A DNA stretch of 47,208 bases from Bacteroidetes bacterium UBA3022 (GTDB lineage: Bacteria > Bacteroidota > Bacteroidia > Chitinophagales > BACL12). The notes under the pieces are model-generated. The model did not search any database, had not been told where the DNA came from, and worked only from the letters and a program-made list of their open reading frames with translations. Positions 23,837 to 31,401 of this stretch are shown one piece after another. The position numbers and the translations under genes are program-made. Positions within the stretch are counted from its first letter, which is position 1. Every line of letters starts with the position of its first letter. Location of the stretch: the NCBI GenBank assembly GCA_002346225.1, contig DDYY01000087.1:1480-48687 (forward strand), read 5' to 3'.

Positions 23837-24426
23837 ATGAAGCAACTTTTCATTTTTTCACTTCTTGCTTTCGTTCTCTCTCCGCTTGCTGCACAGTACT
23901 ACAGTCCGGTACTCGCCGATTCCATATTTGAATTCAAGGATAGGAGAGACGGGGAAAGGTATTCAGTAGTCCAATTGGGAGATATGTATTGGCTGGGAGA
24001 AAACCTGCGCTACAAGACTAAGGATAGCTGGTGCTATAAGAACAAGGACTACGGCTGCAGTGAGTTTGGAAGATTGTACGATTGGGATGATGCATTGACT
24101 GCTTGTCCGGATGGTTGGCGACTCCCGACCAAAGAAGAATGGGAGAGACTCATAGAGCAGCTGGGAGGTGAAAAAAAAGCAGGATATGCACTGGTATATG
24201 ACCGTGGATTAGGTATCAATGCACAGTTTGGATATCCACCGAATATCAATGGTCGCTTTGGTGTCGAAGAATCTCAGACCAATTTCTGGACTGCTACCAG
24301 TCTCAACGATGATACAGCCTGGACCTATACATGATTAAAAATAAACTACCGCTGGTGCTCTATGGATACATGTCCAAGAAGTACAATCTAAGTTGCCGGT
24401 GCGTAACGGAATCTATACCCAATTAA
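23837..24426 (+). pseudogene. FISUMP-domain exported protein interrupted by a frameshift
   Basis: The protein begins with a signal peptide (MKQLFIFSLLAFVLSPLAAQ) and continues as a FISUMP-type domain (Fibrobacter succinogenes major paralogous domain): MYWLGENLRY, GRLYDWDDALTACPDGWRLP, TKEEWERLIEQLGG and NFWTATS. The frame then stops at 24332-24334 after AWTYT. The missing family ending is present in another frame from 24331 (MIKNKLPLVLYGYMSKKY followed by NLSCRCVTE, ending at TAA 24424-24426); the S-x-R-C-V element is the hallmark C-terminus of FISUMP proteins. Inserting one base near 24329-24331 joins the two parts into a 196-residue protein. This is either a true one-base deletion or a sequencing or assembly error. 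ATG 23837 is chosen as start because it begins the signal peptide. Confidence 0.8.
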
Positions 24427-24454
24427 AAAAGGCCCGAAAGGGCCTCTTTTTTTT
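24425..24454. terminator. Bidirectional terminator between the FISUMP gene and ssrA
   Basis: Stem AGGCCC / GGGCCT with a GAAA tetraloop (24430-24445), T8 on the plus side and T6 when read on the minus strand. It serves both the plus-strand gene and the tmRNA, whose 3' end is at 24457. Confidence 0.85.
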
Positions 24455-24456
24455 AG

Positions 24457-24823
24457 TGGAGCTGGCGGGATTCGAACCCGCGTCCAGACAAAGCATCAAT
24501 AAGGTTTCTCCATGCTCAGGCATTGCTTCATTTTCGAGACTTCCAGGGTGCAACACCCTACCTGAGGAAGTCCTTATTCCCTTTATCTCATGTCATAGCG
24601 GGACCATATGACACCAGCTCTGATCTATTGAAGCGCGTCACAGACTTATCAGAACAAACGCCTGTGGGCACTAAGGCTATCTGATTCCTGGAATCAGGCT
24701 GCCATGGCGTAGTTGTACTCGCCGTATAAAAAGGGTGTTGGACATTAGTTTGAACGAGCCAAAAATCCAAAGCTCGGCATGCTTACTTATCAATGAACGA
24801 TGCTGTCAATTCCGGTCAGCCCC
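24457..24823 (-). ncRNA. ssrA: Transfer-messenger RNA (tmRNA)
   Basis: On the minus strand the RNA begins GGGGCTGACCGG (24823-24812) and ends with a tRNA-like T-arm and acceptor: GACGCGGGTTCGAATCCCGC then CAGCTCC-A (to 24457). The seven-base acceptor stem GGGGCUG / CAGCUCC pairs with one G-U. The length, 367 nt, is normal for a one-piece tmRNA. CCA is not encoded (CTA follows the discriminator A). The internal tag reading frame at 24723-24694 encodes GEYNYAMAA. With SmpB, the RNA rescues stalled ribosomes and tags the nascent chain for proteolysis. A terminator lies directly after the 3' end. A TATCTTTA (24845-24838) upstream may be its promoter box. Confidence 0.95.
24694..24723 (-). other. 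tmRNA proteolysis-tag reading frame
   Basis: Codons GGC GAG TAC AAC TAC GCC ATG GCA GCC TGA give GEYNYAMAA; the preceding alanine comes from the charged tmRNA. The G-E-x-N-Y-A core matches Bacteroidota tags, while the end is A-M-A-A rather than the common A-L-A-A. Confidence 0.88.
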
Positions 24824-24883
24824 GGTATAGTTGCCGGTAAAGATAATAATAACAACCACGCGCGGAAAGTTCCCGGCAGCAGG

Positions 24884-24891
24884 TATATTTG
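24884..24891 (+). promoter_or_regulatory. -7 box of the acyltransferase-gpsA operon (TATATTTG)
   Basis: A perfect TATATTTG whose last base is 11 bp before the ATG at 24903; no clear TTG lies at the right distance. The predicted leader is about 8 nt. Confidence 0.4.
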
Positions 24892-24902
24892 TAGCTTAGC
24901 CT

Positions 24903-26597
24903 ATGGACGAAAGCAACGGAAATGCACTGGAGGAACTATTCCCCCAGATTTTACCCAGTATAGACGACTGGCCGATATCACGCATTAGCAAGGCCAGAAA
25001 AGAAATCATCGCAGAAGTCACCGAGAAAACGCTGCAGTCTATCCTGAGTCAAAACGGAGAAGAAAAGCAATTACAGGCTGTGCTTGCCAAAGCGGTTTAC
25101 ATGGAAAAATCGCGCATCAATGGAAAAGCCTGGTCCGTCGATCCAAAAGATGACAAGGAATTCTGGGGAAATGTGCAGAAAAAGCTGGTGGAACTGGAAG
25201 CATACAGCGATGGGAAGATTGATGATGAAAAGGAAATCCTCCGCAATATCATCGAACGGTATGTAAGTGAAATAGCCGGCCACTTCGATAAGAATACTTA
25301 CCGCTTTGCCAACAGATTTGTGCCTTTTGCCTTCAACCGCCTGCTCAATTCCACGCGCAGCCGCGAGTTTGTCAGGCTTTTCAGGAATAAGAAAAACCTG
25401 CTGAAGCGGATTCACCTGGTGGGTGAGACAGAGCAGGTCAGAAACCTGGCGCAAAAGGGTACTGTTATCGTAGTGCCCACGCATATCTCCAATATCGACA
25501 GTATTACTATAGGGTGGGCAATTAGTGCCATTGGTTTGCCGGCCTTTTTGTACGGTGCAGGTTTGAACCTGTTTAGTGTGCGGTTTCTGGCCTACTTCAT
25601 GAAGCGGCTGGGTGCTTATAAGGTCGACAGACGGAAAAAGAACTCCATCTACCTGGAGACATTGAAAATGTACAGCACAGTGGTGATTGCGAAAGGCGGT
25701 CACTCCTTGTTTTTCCCGGGGGGCACAAGGTCGAGAAGCGGAGAGCTGGAAAAGTCATTGAAATTAGGTTTGCTGGGTACCGCACTGGAGGCACAGCGAC
25801 AACATATAGTCGGCGCAGCAGATGATCACTTTGAAAAGATATTTGTCGTACCTGTTACCTTAAACTACAGCTTTGTAATTGAAGCTCCGTTGCTCATCGA
25901 CGAGCACCTGAAGAATGTGGGTAAAGAAAGGTACTTCGTGCAGGCCGACCGTTACTCTTCCTCTTACAAGCTGGTGCGTTTTTTGGTGAAATTCTTTACC
26001 GCAAGCGCCGATTTTACCATAGCATTCGGTAAGCCAATGGATATTTTCGGCAACAAGGTAAATGAAGATGGACTCAGTCTGGATGCACATGGAGCACCCA
26101 TCGACATCAGGGATTACTTCAAATCCAAGGGCCAGCTGAGAGAAGATCAGCAAAGAGATAGTGAATACATCAGGATGCTCAGTGAAAGTATTGTGCAGAG
26201 TTTCAAGGTCAACAATGTAGCCATGCCGGCGCACATAGTGGCTTTTACTGCTTTTTCGCTGCTGGAAAAAATCCATCATACCAGCGACTTATACAGTATT
26301 CTGCGCATGCCCGCAGAGTTCCGTCGCATACCCTATAACCAGTTCCGGCAATCGGTTCAGCAGGTGCAGGAAGAACTGGTGCGCCTCGAGGAAAAAGAAG
26401 ATATCAGGCTGGGGGCTCTGGCTACACTTGATTCCGATGAGCTGATTAAATATGGAACCAAGTCCTTGGGTATTTATCACGCCAAGAAGACCTTGTTAAT
26501 AGATAAGAAAACAAAAGATATTATCTGCCAGGATATGAAGACACTACTTTTCTATCACAACAGGCTCAAAGGGTACGGTTTAGAAAAATTTGTATAA
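24903..26597 (+). CDS. PlsB-like (lyso)glycerophosphate acyltransferase
   Basis: A 564-residue protein with a central PlsC/LPLAT acyltransferase domain. The catalytic H-x4-D is HISNID (H194, D199), and the substrate motif is FPGGTRSRSG (from residue 271). Long N-terminal (1-150) and C-terminal (400-564) extensions are mostly helical and make it much bigger than PlsC (about 250), more like glycerol-3-phosphate acyltransferases of the PlsB/GPAT group. It would put the first or second acyl chain on glycerol phosphate at the inner membrane. gpsA, which makes sn-glycerol-3-phosphate, follows by 3 bp and supports a first-step role. The glycine at 273 stands where many family members have glutamate (F-P-E-G-T-R). 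Confidence 0.82.
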   Translation: MDESNGNALEELFPQILPSIDDWPISRISKARKEIIAEVTEKTLQSILSQNGEEKQLQAVLAKAVYMEKSRINGKAWSVDPKDDKEFWGNVQKKLVELEAYSDGKIDDEKEILRNIIERYVSEIAGHFDKNTYRFANRFVPFAFNRLLNSTRSREFVRLFRNKKNLLKRIHLVGETEQVRNLAQKGTVIVVPTHISNIDSITIGWAISAIGLPAFLYGAGLNLFSVRFLAYFMKRLGAYKVDRRKKNSIYLETLKMYSTVVIAKGGHSLFFPGGTRSRSGELEKSLKLGLLGTALEAQRQHIVGAADDHFEKIFVVPVTLNYSFVIEAPLLIDEHLKNVGKERYFVQADRYSSSYKLVRFLVKFFTASADFTIAFGKPMDIFGNKVNEDGLSLDAHGAPIDIRDYFKSKGQLREDQQRDSEYIRMLSESIVQSFKVNNVAMPAHIVAFTAFSLLEKIHHTSDLYSILRMPAEFRRIPYNQFRQSVQQVQEELVRLEEKEDIRLGALATLDSDELIKYGTKSLGIYHAKKTLLIDKKTKDIICQDMKTLLFYHNRLKGYGLEKFV

Positions 26598-26600
26598 CTT

Positions 26601-27632
26601 ATGTCAGTTGGTGTAATTGGTGCCGGGAGTTTTGGAACAGTAGTAGCTAACCTGTTGGCAGAGAATCAGCATGTGTATCTCTACACCAGGTCAGATGATA
26701 CTGCAGCCAGTATGACAAGCTCGCGGATGTCAGCAGGGCAGCAAATCCACGATAACATTACACCTACCAGTAACCTGCCGTTGCTGGCACAATCCTGTCA
26801 CCTGCTTTTTCCCGTAGTTCCATCACAAGGTTTCAAAGAGATGATTCGGGCACTGGCGCCTTATCTCAAACCCGACAATATCATGATTCACGGAACAAAG
26901 GGTTTGTCGGTAAAGAAAAAAGGAGAAAAAAGCCTCAGCAGCCAGGGCCTATTGCAACGGGAACACGTGCTTACCATGAGTGAGCTAATCAGAAGGGAAT
27001 CAGTGGTGGTGCGTATTGGCTGTATCGCAGGGCCCAATTTGAGTAAGGAAATGTCGCAGGGATTACCCGCCGCTGCCGTATTGGCCAGCCGCTTCGATGA
27101 GGTTATTCTGGAAGGACAGAAAGCACTGAAAAGCCATAGATTTCAACTGTACGGCGGGCATGATATACTGGGCATTGAATTGGCAGGTGTACTGAAAAAT
27201 ATTCTGGCAATTGGTTCCGGTATGGTGAGTGGTCTCGATTACGGTGAGAACGCCCGCGCCTTATTGATTACCAAGGGTTTGTCTGAAATTATACACCTGG
27301 CAAAAGCGCTGGGAGCCGATGTGAAATCCTTTCTGGGGTTGGCAGGCATTGGCGATATCATCGCTACCTGCTCTTCACCTACCAGTCGCAACTTCACAGT
27401 CGGTTACAGGATGGCAAAAGGAGAAAGCATACAGCAGATCATGGAAACTATGGAGGAAACAGCGGAAGGCGTTAATACCATTCGCATAGCGAGCGGACTG
27501 GCAAGGTATTACAATATCAACTGCCCTATCATCACAACGTTGCACAAGGGAATATTCGAAGACCTTAGCCTGGAAGCGGGAATAAATTACCTGATGAATT
27601 ACCGGTTCAGTATGGATGTGGATTTCCTATGA
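26601..27632 (+). CDS. gpsA: NAD(P)H-dependent glycerol-3-phosphate dehydrogenase
   Basis: A 343-residue GpsA. N-terminal Rossmann motif GVIGAGSFGTVVA, then MIHGTKGLSVK (substrate lysine), AGPNLSKEMSQGLPAAAV, and the helical C-terminal domain with AGVLKNILAIGSGMVSGLDYGENARA, which carries the catalytic lysine, followed by FLGLAGIGDIIATCSSPTSRN (R and N bind substrate). It reduces DHAP to sn-glycerol-3-phosphate for phospholipids. It lies 3 bp after the acyltransferase gene and overlaps the convergent pyrB end by 6 bp. The region around residues 105-135 (KKKGEKSLSSQGLLQREHVL and onward) is longer than in typical GpsA. Confidence 0.95.
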   Translation: MSVGVIGAGSFGTVVANLLAENQHVYLYTRSDDTAASMTSSRMSAGQQIHDNITPTSNLPLLAQSCHLLFPVVPSQGFKEMIRALAPYLKPDNIMIHGTKGLSVKKKGEKSLSSQGLLQREHVLTMSELIRRESVVVRIGCIAGPNLSKEMSQGLPAAAVLASRFDEVILEGQKALKSHRFQLYGGHDILGIELAGVLKNILAIGSGMVSGLDYGENARALLITKGLSEIIHLAKALGADVKSFLGLAGIGDIIATCSSPTSRNFTVGYRMAKGESIQQIMETMEETAEGVNTIRIASGLARYYNINCPIITTLHKGIFEDLSLEAGINYLMNYRFSMDVDFL

Positions 27633-28586
27633 AACTTCTTTTCGCCCTGCCAGCAAATACAGCACAGCCATCCGAATCGCCACACCGTTTTCTACCTGTT
27701 GCAAAATAATGGACTGACCGGAATCCGCCACGTCGCTGGTGATTTCCACTCCACGATTGATAGGCCCGGGATGCATTATGATGATGTCTTTTCCAATGGA
27801 ATCCAGCAGCTCCTTATTTACACCAAAGTACAAGGCATACTCACGCAGTGAAGGGAAGAATTTAATGTCCTGCCTTTCCAGCTGAATGCGCAGAATGTTG
27901 GCTGCGTCGCACCACATGAGTGCCTCTTTAATATTGTAGGTGACCCTTACACCGAGTGTTTCCACAAAGTGGGGGATGAGGGTAGGAGGTCCGCAGACCA
28001 GTACTTCAGCACCCAGCTTTTGCAGACAGTGAATATTGGACAGCGCCACCCTGCTATGGAGTATATCGCCAATAATCGCCACCTTCATTCCTTTGAAATC
28101 GGTAGGCGCTTCGCCGTTGCGCTGCTTGCCCAGTTGTTCCCTGATGGAATACGCATCGAGCAATCCCTGCGTAGGGTGTTCATGTGTGCCATCTCCGGCG
28201 TTGATGATATTGGCATCGATATGACGGCTGAGGAAAACAGGTGCACCGGGACTCTGGTGCCGCATCACTACCATGTCTACCTTCATGGCAAGAATGTTGT
28301 TCACCGTATCCAGCAGTGTTTCCCCTTTTTTAACAGAAGAACTGGAGCTGGAAAAGTTCACAACGTCGGCACTCAATCTTTTTTCTGCCAGCTCAAAAGA
28401 AATACGTGTGCGCGTGCTGTTTTCAAAAAATATATTAGCAATTGTTATATCTCTTAAGGAAGGTACTTTCTTGATAGGTCGGTTCAGGATTTCCTTAAAC
28501 TGGTCGGCGGTATTGAAAATTAATTGAAGGTCTTCTGTTTGAAGGTCTTTGATGGAAATCAGATGCCTTACGCTGAGACTGCTCAT
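27627..28586 (-). CDS. pyrB: Aspartate carbamoyltransferase catalytic subunit
   Basis: A 319-residue ATCase catalytic chain. Carbamoyl-phosphate site FFENSTRTRISFE, MRHQSPGAP in the 80s-loop region, and GDGTHEHPTQGLLDAYSI in the middle; the aspartate-binding region includes IMHPGPINRGVEI near the C-terminus. It condenses carbamoyl phosphate with aspartate, the first committed step of pyrimidine synthesis. Its ATG overlaps the pyrR stop by four bases, so pyrR-pyrB form an operon. No pyrI regulatory gene is adjacent. Confidence 0.96.
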   Translation of the reverse strand: MSSLSVRHLISIKDLQTEDLQLIFNTADQFKEILNRPIKKVPSLRDITIANIFFENSTRTRISFELAEKRLSADVVNFSSSSSSVKKGETLLDTVNNILAMKVDMVVMRHQSPGAPVFLSRHIDANIINAGDGTHEHPTQGLLDAYSIREQLGKQRNGEAPTDFKGMKVAIIGDILHSRVALSNIHCLQKLGAEVLVCGPPTLIPHFVETLGVRVTYNIKEALMWCDAANILRIQLERQDIKFFPSLREYALYFGVNKELLDSIGKDIIIMHPGPINRGVEITSDVADSGQSIILQQVENGVAIRMAVLYLLAGRKEVS

Positions 28587-29134
28587 GAAACCATTTTAAA
28601 AGGGATGATCCAAACTTCGTCCTTACCACCATTTTCTGTCCATTCTACTCTTACCTTTTCATACATCACCGCATCTATGGTTTTGCCGGTATAATCGGGC
28701 GAGATAGGTACATGTCTGCTGTAGCGTCGGTCGACCAGCACCAATAGTTCTATGGCCGCAGGTCTGCCGAAGTCGAGAAGGGCATCTAACCCCGAACGCA
28801 CTGTCCTTCCTGTATAGAATACATCATCTATCAGGATCACGCGTTTGCCTTCAATAGGGAAATCGATAACTGTTTTTCCGGGAACAAGCGGTTTCTCTGT
28901 GCGGCGGAAATCATCGCGGTGGAAGGTGGCATCGAGCAAGCCATAGAGGGGGCGTTTCCCGCCCAGCAATATTTCGAGCCGCTGCACAATCCTGTTCGAG
29001 AGAAATACGCCTCTGGGTTGTAATCCGATGATGCAGGAATTGGAGAAATCGCCGTGGTTTTCAATCAACTGATGACAAAGCCTTTCAATAGTCAGGGCGA
29101 ATTTGGTACTGTCGAGGATGACACGGCTTTGCAT
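28583..29134 (-). CDS. pyrR: PyrR-type phosphoribosyltransferase / pyrimidine regulator
   Basis: A 183-residue type I phosphoribosyltransferase. The PRPP-binding motif VILIDDVFYTGRTVRSGLDA and the IIGLQPRGVFLSNRI loop match PyrR. PyrR proteins bind pyr mRNA leaders in Firmicutes and have weak uracil phosphoribosyltransferase activity; in Bacteroidota RNA control by PyrR is not obvious, and I see no anti-antiterminator structure upstream of this operon. ATG 29134 is used rather than the adjacent in-frame TTG at 29137. It is the first gene of the pyrR-pyrB pair and is divergent from the aldo/keto reductase gene with an 83-bp spacer. Confidence 0.92.
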   Translation of the reverse strand: MQSRVILDSTKFALTIERLCHQLIENHGDFSNSCIIGLQPRGVFLSNRIVQRLEILLGGKRPLYGLLDATFHRDDFRRTEKPLVPGKTVIDFPIEGKRVILIDDVFYTGRTVRSGLDALLDFGRPAAIELLVLVDRRYSRHVPISPDYTGKTIDAVMYEKVRVEWTENGGKDEVWIIPFKMVS

Positions 29135-29180
29135 CAAGGCTCAAATTTCGGAAAAATAACCCACACATGAAAAACAATTA

Positions 29181-29213
29181 TTGCAAAGGGTTAAAGTGGG
29201 TCGCTTACCTTTA
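29181..29213 (+). promoter_or_regulatory. Candidate promoter of the aldo/keto reductase gene
   Basis: TTG at 29181-29183, 22-bp spacer, TACCTTTA at 29206-29213 (one mismatch to TAnnTTTG). The box ends four bases before ATG 29218, so the mRNA would be leaderless or nearly so. Confidence 0.4.
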
Positions 29214-29217
29214 ATGC

Positions 29218-30159
29218 ATGAAACACCATATGATTTACGGATGCATGGGATTAGGAGGAGGCTGGAACCGCGATCCCCTGCAACCGGAAGACGAACAAAA
29301 AGCGTTTCGTGCCATTGAGACGGCACTGGAGTCGGGCTATACCCGTTTTGACCATGCAGATATCTACACTTTTGGCAAGGCAGAAGAGGTATTCGGGCGC
29401 TACCTGCAGCAGCATCCCGGCCTGCGGAAGGATTTGTTCATCCAGACCAAGGCGGGGATAATTATCGGTGGCGGTTACAACGGTAGCAACCACTATAATC
29501 TCAGCAGTGAGTACCTTCTGGAGCAGGCAGCCCAAAGTTTGCACCGACTGCAGGCAGAATACCTGGATGTTTTTTTGTTGCACCGGCCGGATCCGCTCCT
29601 GCACCCGGATGAAATAGCGAAGGCATTCGCCACTATGAAAGAAAGGGGATGGGCACGCAACTTTGGTGTAAGCAATTGTTCCTACGGACTTTTCGAGCGC
29701 CTCGAAGCTGCTTGTTCCTTCCCCCTGATATGCAATCAGGTGCAATTCAGTCTGGGACATTCCCACCTTTTGGATGCCATGGTAGACTGGAATACCGGAG
29801 GGGCTGCTAAGGCTTTTACCGGAGCCGGTGATACGCCTTTACTTTGGCACGAAGGATTGGAATTACAAGCCTGGAGTGCTTCTGACCGGGGCAGATTTAC
29901 CGTGGCGCCGGAATCAGCTGCCAATGCCGACGACAAAAACGTCATTGAGCTGGTAGCGCGTTTAGCTGCAAAGTACGACGTGCAGCCCATTGCTATTATC
30001 CTGGCTTGGGTCCTACAGAGCGGGCGAAATATCCAGCCGGTATTTGGCTCTACCCATCCGGAGCGCATTCGCGCCAGCGCAGCTGCAAGTAGCATTCAGC
30101 TGACGAGAGCGGAGTGGTATGACCTGTGGATAGCTGCCAGAGGAAAATCCTTACCCTGA
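29218..30159 (+). CDS. Aldo/keto reductase (YdhF-like)
   Basis: A 313-residue TIM-barrel oxidoreductase. The catalytic tetrad is complete: D45 and Y50 in FDHADIYTFG, K78 in TKAG and H122 in LLHRPDPL. Later segments FGVSNCS, CNQVQFSLGHSHLLD and PVFGSTHPERIRASAAA (NADPH-binding) match the YdhF branch. The physiological substrate is not deducible. It is a single gene followed by thioredoxin 75 bp downstream. Confidence 0.92.
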   Translation: MKHHMIYGCMGLGGGWNRDPLQPEDEQKAFRAIETALESGYTRFDHADIYTFGKAEEVFGRYLQQHPGLRKDLFIQTKAGIIIGGGYNGSNHYNLSSEYLLEQAAQSLHRLQAEYLDVFLLHRPDPLLHPDEIAKAFATMKERGWARNFGVSNCSYGLFERLEAACSFPLICNQVQFSLGHSHLLDAMVDWNTGGAAKAFTGAGDTPLLWHEGLELQAWSASDRGRFTVAPESAANADDKNVIELVARLAAKYDVQPIAIILAWVLQSGRNIQPVFGSTHPERIRASAAASSIQLTRAEWYDLWIAARGKSLP

Positions 30160-30234
30160 TGGTGATTTTGGTTACCCATTTATTTCCCGGGGGAACGGAA
30201 TTTTGTGTCCTGGAGTTATAACCAACAGACAGAT

Positions 30235-30552
30235 ATGACAACACAAAAAACTTCTTTCGGCGATTTGATAAATGGCGATAAACCGGTACTTGTCGATTTC
30301 TCGGCAGAGTGGTGCGGGCCCTGCAAAATGATGGCACCCATCCTCAAGGAACTGGCTGCAAAAATGGGAGAACGTATACGGATTATCAAGATAGATGTTG
30401 ACCGCAATCCTGCCATCGCTGGTAAGTATCAGATACAAGGCGTCCCGACCCTTATCCTTTTTGAAAGAGGAAATATCAGGTGGAGGGAATCCGGCGTAAG
30501 GTCAGCATCTGACCTGCAAAAAATAATGGAAAGCCATCTGGTAGCAGGCTAA
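30235..30552 (+). CDS. Thioredoxin
   Basis: A 105-residue classical thioredoxin: VLVDFSAEWCGPCKMMAPIL with the redox pair C27 and C30 (W-C-G-P-C), the buried aspartate in the preceding strand (VDF), and the cis-proline in GVPTLILF. Cytoplasmic, with no signal peptide. ATG 30235 is the family-like start; a GTG at 30205 would add ten residues with no similarity. It converges with the dienelactone hydrolase gene, with a 4-bp overlap of the ends. It could reduce the PrxQ-type peroxiredoxin encoded at 39639. Confidence 0.95.
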   Translation: MTTQKTSFGDLINGDKPVLVDFSAEWCGPCKMMAPILKELAAKMGERIRIIKIDVDRNPAIAGKYQIQGVPTLILFERGNIRWRESGVRSASDLQKIMESHLVAG

Positions 30553-31391
30553 TTGCTCAAGGCATTTTGGAGAAAGCTGAGGGATGCGGTATACGCTTCT
30601 TCGGCGGCCTGCTCGTTGTAGCTCAGATTGCTGGGATTGGCAAAGGCGTGATCTGCATCGAATTCCAAAATTTCCAGAGAACGGTCGGCTTTGTTCATGT
30701 CTTTTTGAAAACCTTCCACCACATCTCGATTGATCCACTTGTCCCTGTTAGCAAATACGAACAGCACCGGGCCATTCAGGGTTTTCAAGCGTTCGATGTC
30801 TTTTTCAGGCATTCCGTAATACATAACACAACCCATGGAACGGCTCTCCGCCAGCAATGCTGACTGCAGGCTCCAGCCACCGCCCATACACCAGCCAATC
30901 TGCACAAAACGCGCAGCATTATTGCTTTGCTCATTAGCCAGCGCTATGGCTCCTTCAACTATCGCCTGTCCTCTGCTGGCGTCTAATGCCTGCATGTAAG
31001 TGCCGGCAGCCTCGCGCGTGGTGGCCACTTTCCCATCGTACATATCCAATGCAATAACATTGATATTCAGGTCGGCATGCAGGCGTTCAGCAAATACTTT
31101 GATATGGTCGTTCAGGCCCCACCATTCATGGTAAACAAGTAAATAATCGGTGGAACCTTCCTGGGGAATAAAATAGGCACTGGCGGTTTTGCCATCCGCC
31201 GTGGAATAGCTAATCATGGTACCCTCCAAATCGGTGGCTTCCAGCGCAAGTGGTTCATCGTGGATGGCGACAAATTCCATATCATCACCCATGCTGGCGA
31301 ATCCTTCAATGGCAGGGCTGCAGCACGAGGGGCGCTGAGCAACTGCAGTGGCAGCAGTCAAAATGGAAACAACCAGCAAATAATTTTTCAT
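30549..31391 (-). CDS. Exported dienelactone hydrolase family protein
   Basis: A 280-residue alpha/beta hydrolase with a signal peptide (LLVVSILTAATAVAQ). DLH-family features: LVYHEWWGLNDHIK near residue 86, the nucleophile C168 in GWCMGGG, D217 in ANRDKWI and H248 in DADHAFANP. True dienelactone hydrolases use the Cys-His-Asp triad, retained here; many homologues have other ester substrates. An N-terminal CC pair (C23, C24) precedes the domain. It sits 10 bp downstream of the JmjC-type gene on the same strand and may be co-transcribed with it. Confidence 0.9.
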   Translation of the reverse strand: MKNYLLVVSILTAATAVAQRPSCCSPAIEGFASMGDDMEFVAIHDEPLALEATDLEGTMISYSTADGKTASAYFIPQEGSTDYLLVYHEWWGLNDHIKVFAERLHADLNINVIALDMYDGKVATTREAAGTYMQALDASRGQAIVEGAIALANEQSNNAARFVQIGWCMGGGWSLQSALLAESRSMGCVMYYGMPEKDIERLKTLNGPVLFVFANRDKWINRDVVEGFQKDMNKADRSLEILEFDADHAFANPSNLSYNEQAAEEAYTASLSFLQNALSN

Positions 31392-31401
31392 AAGATATTT
31401 T

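Noticed and set aside
24393..24770. Short open frames on both strands inside the tmRNA region
   Set aside because: They overlap the structured tmRNA, whose acceptor stem, T-arm and tag frame are clear.
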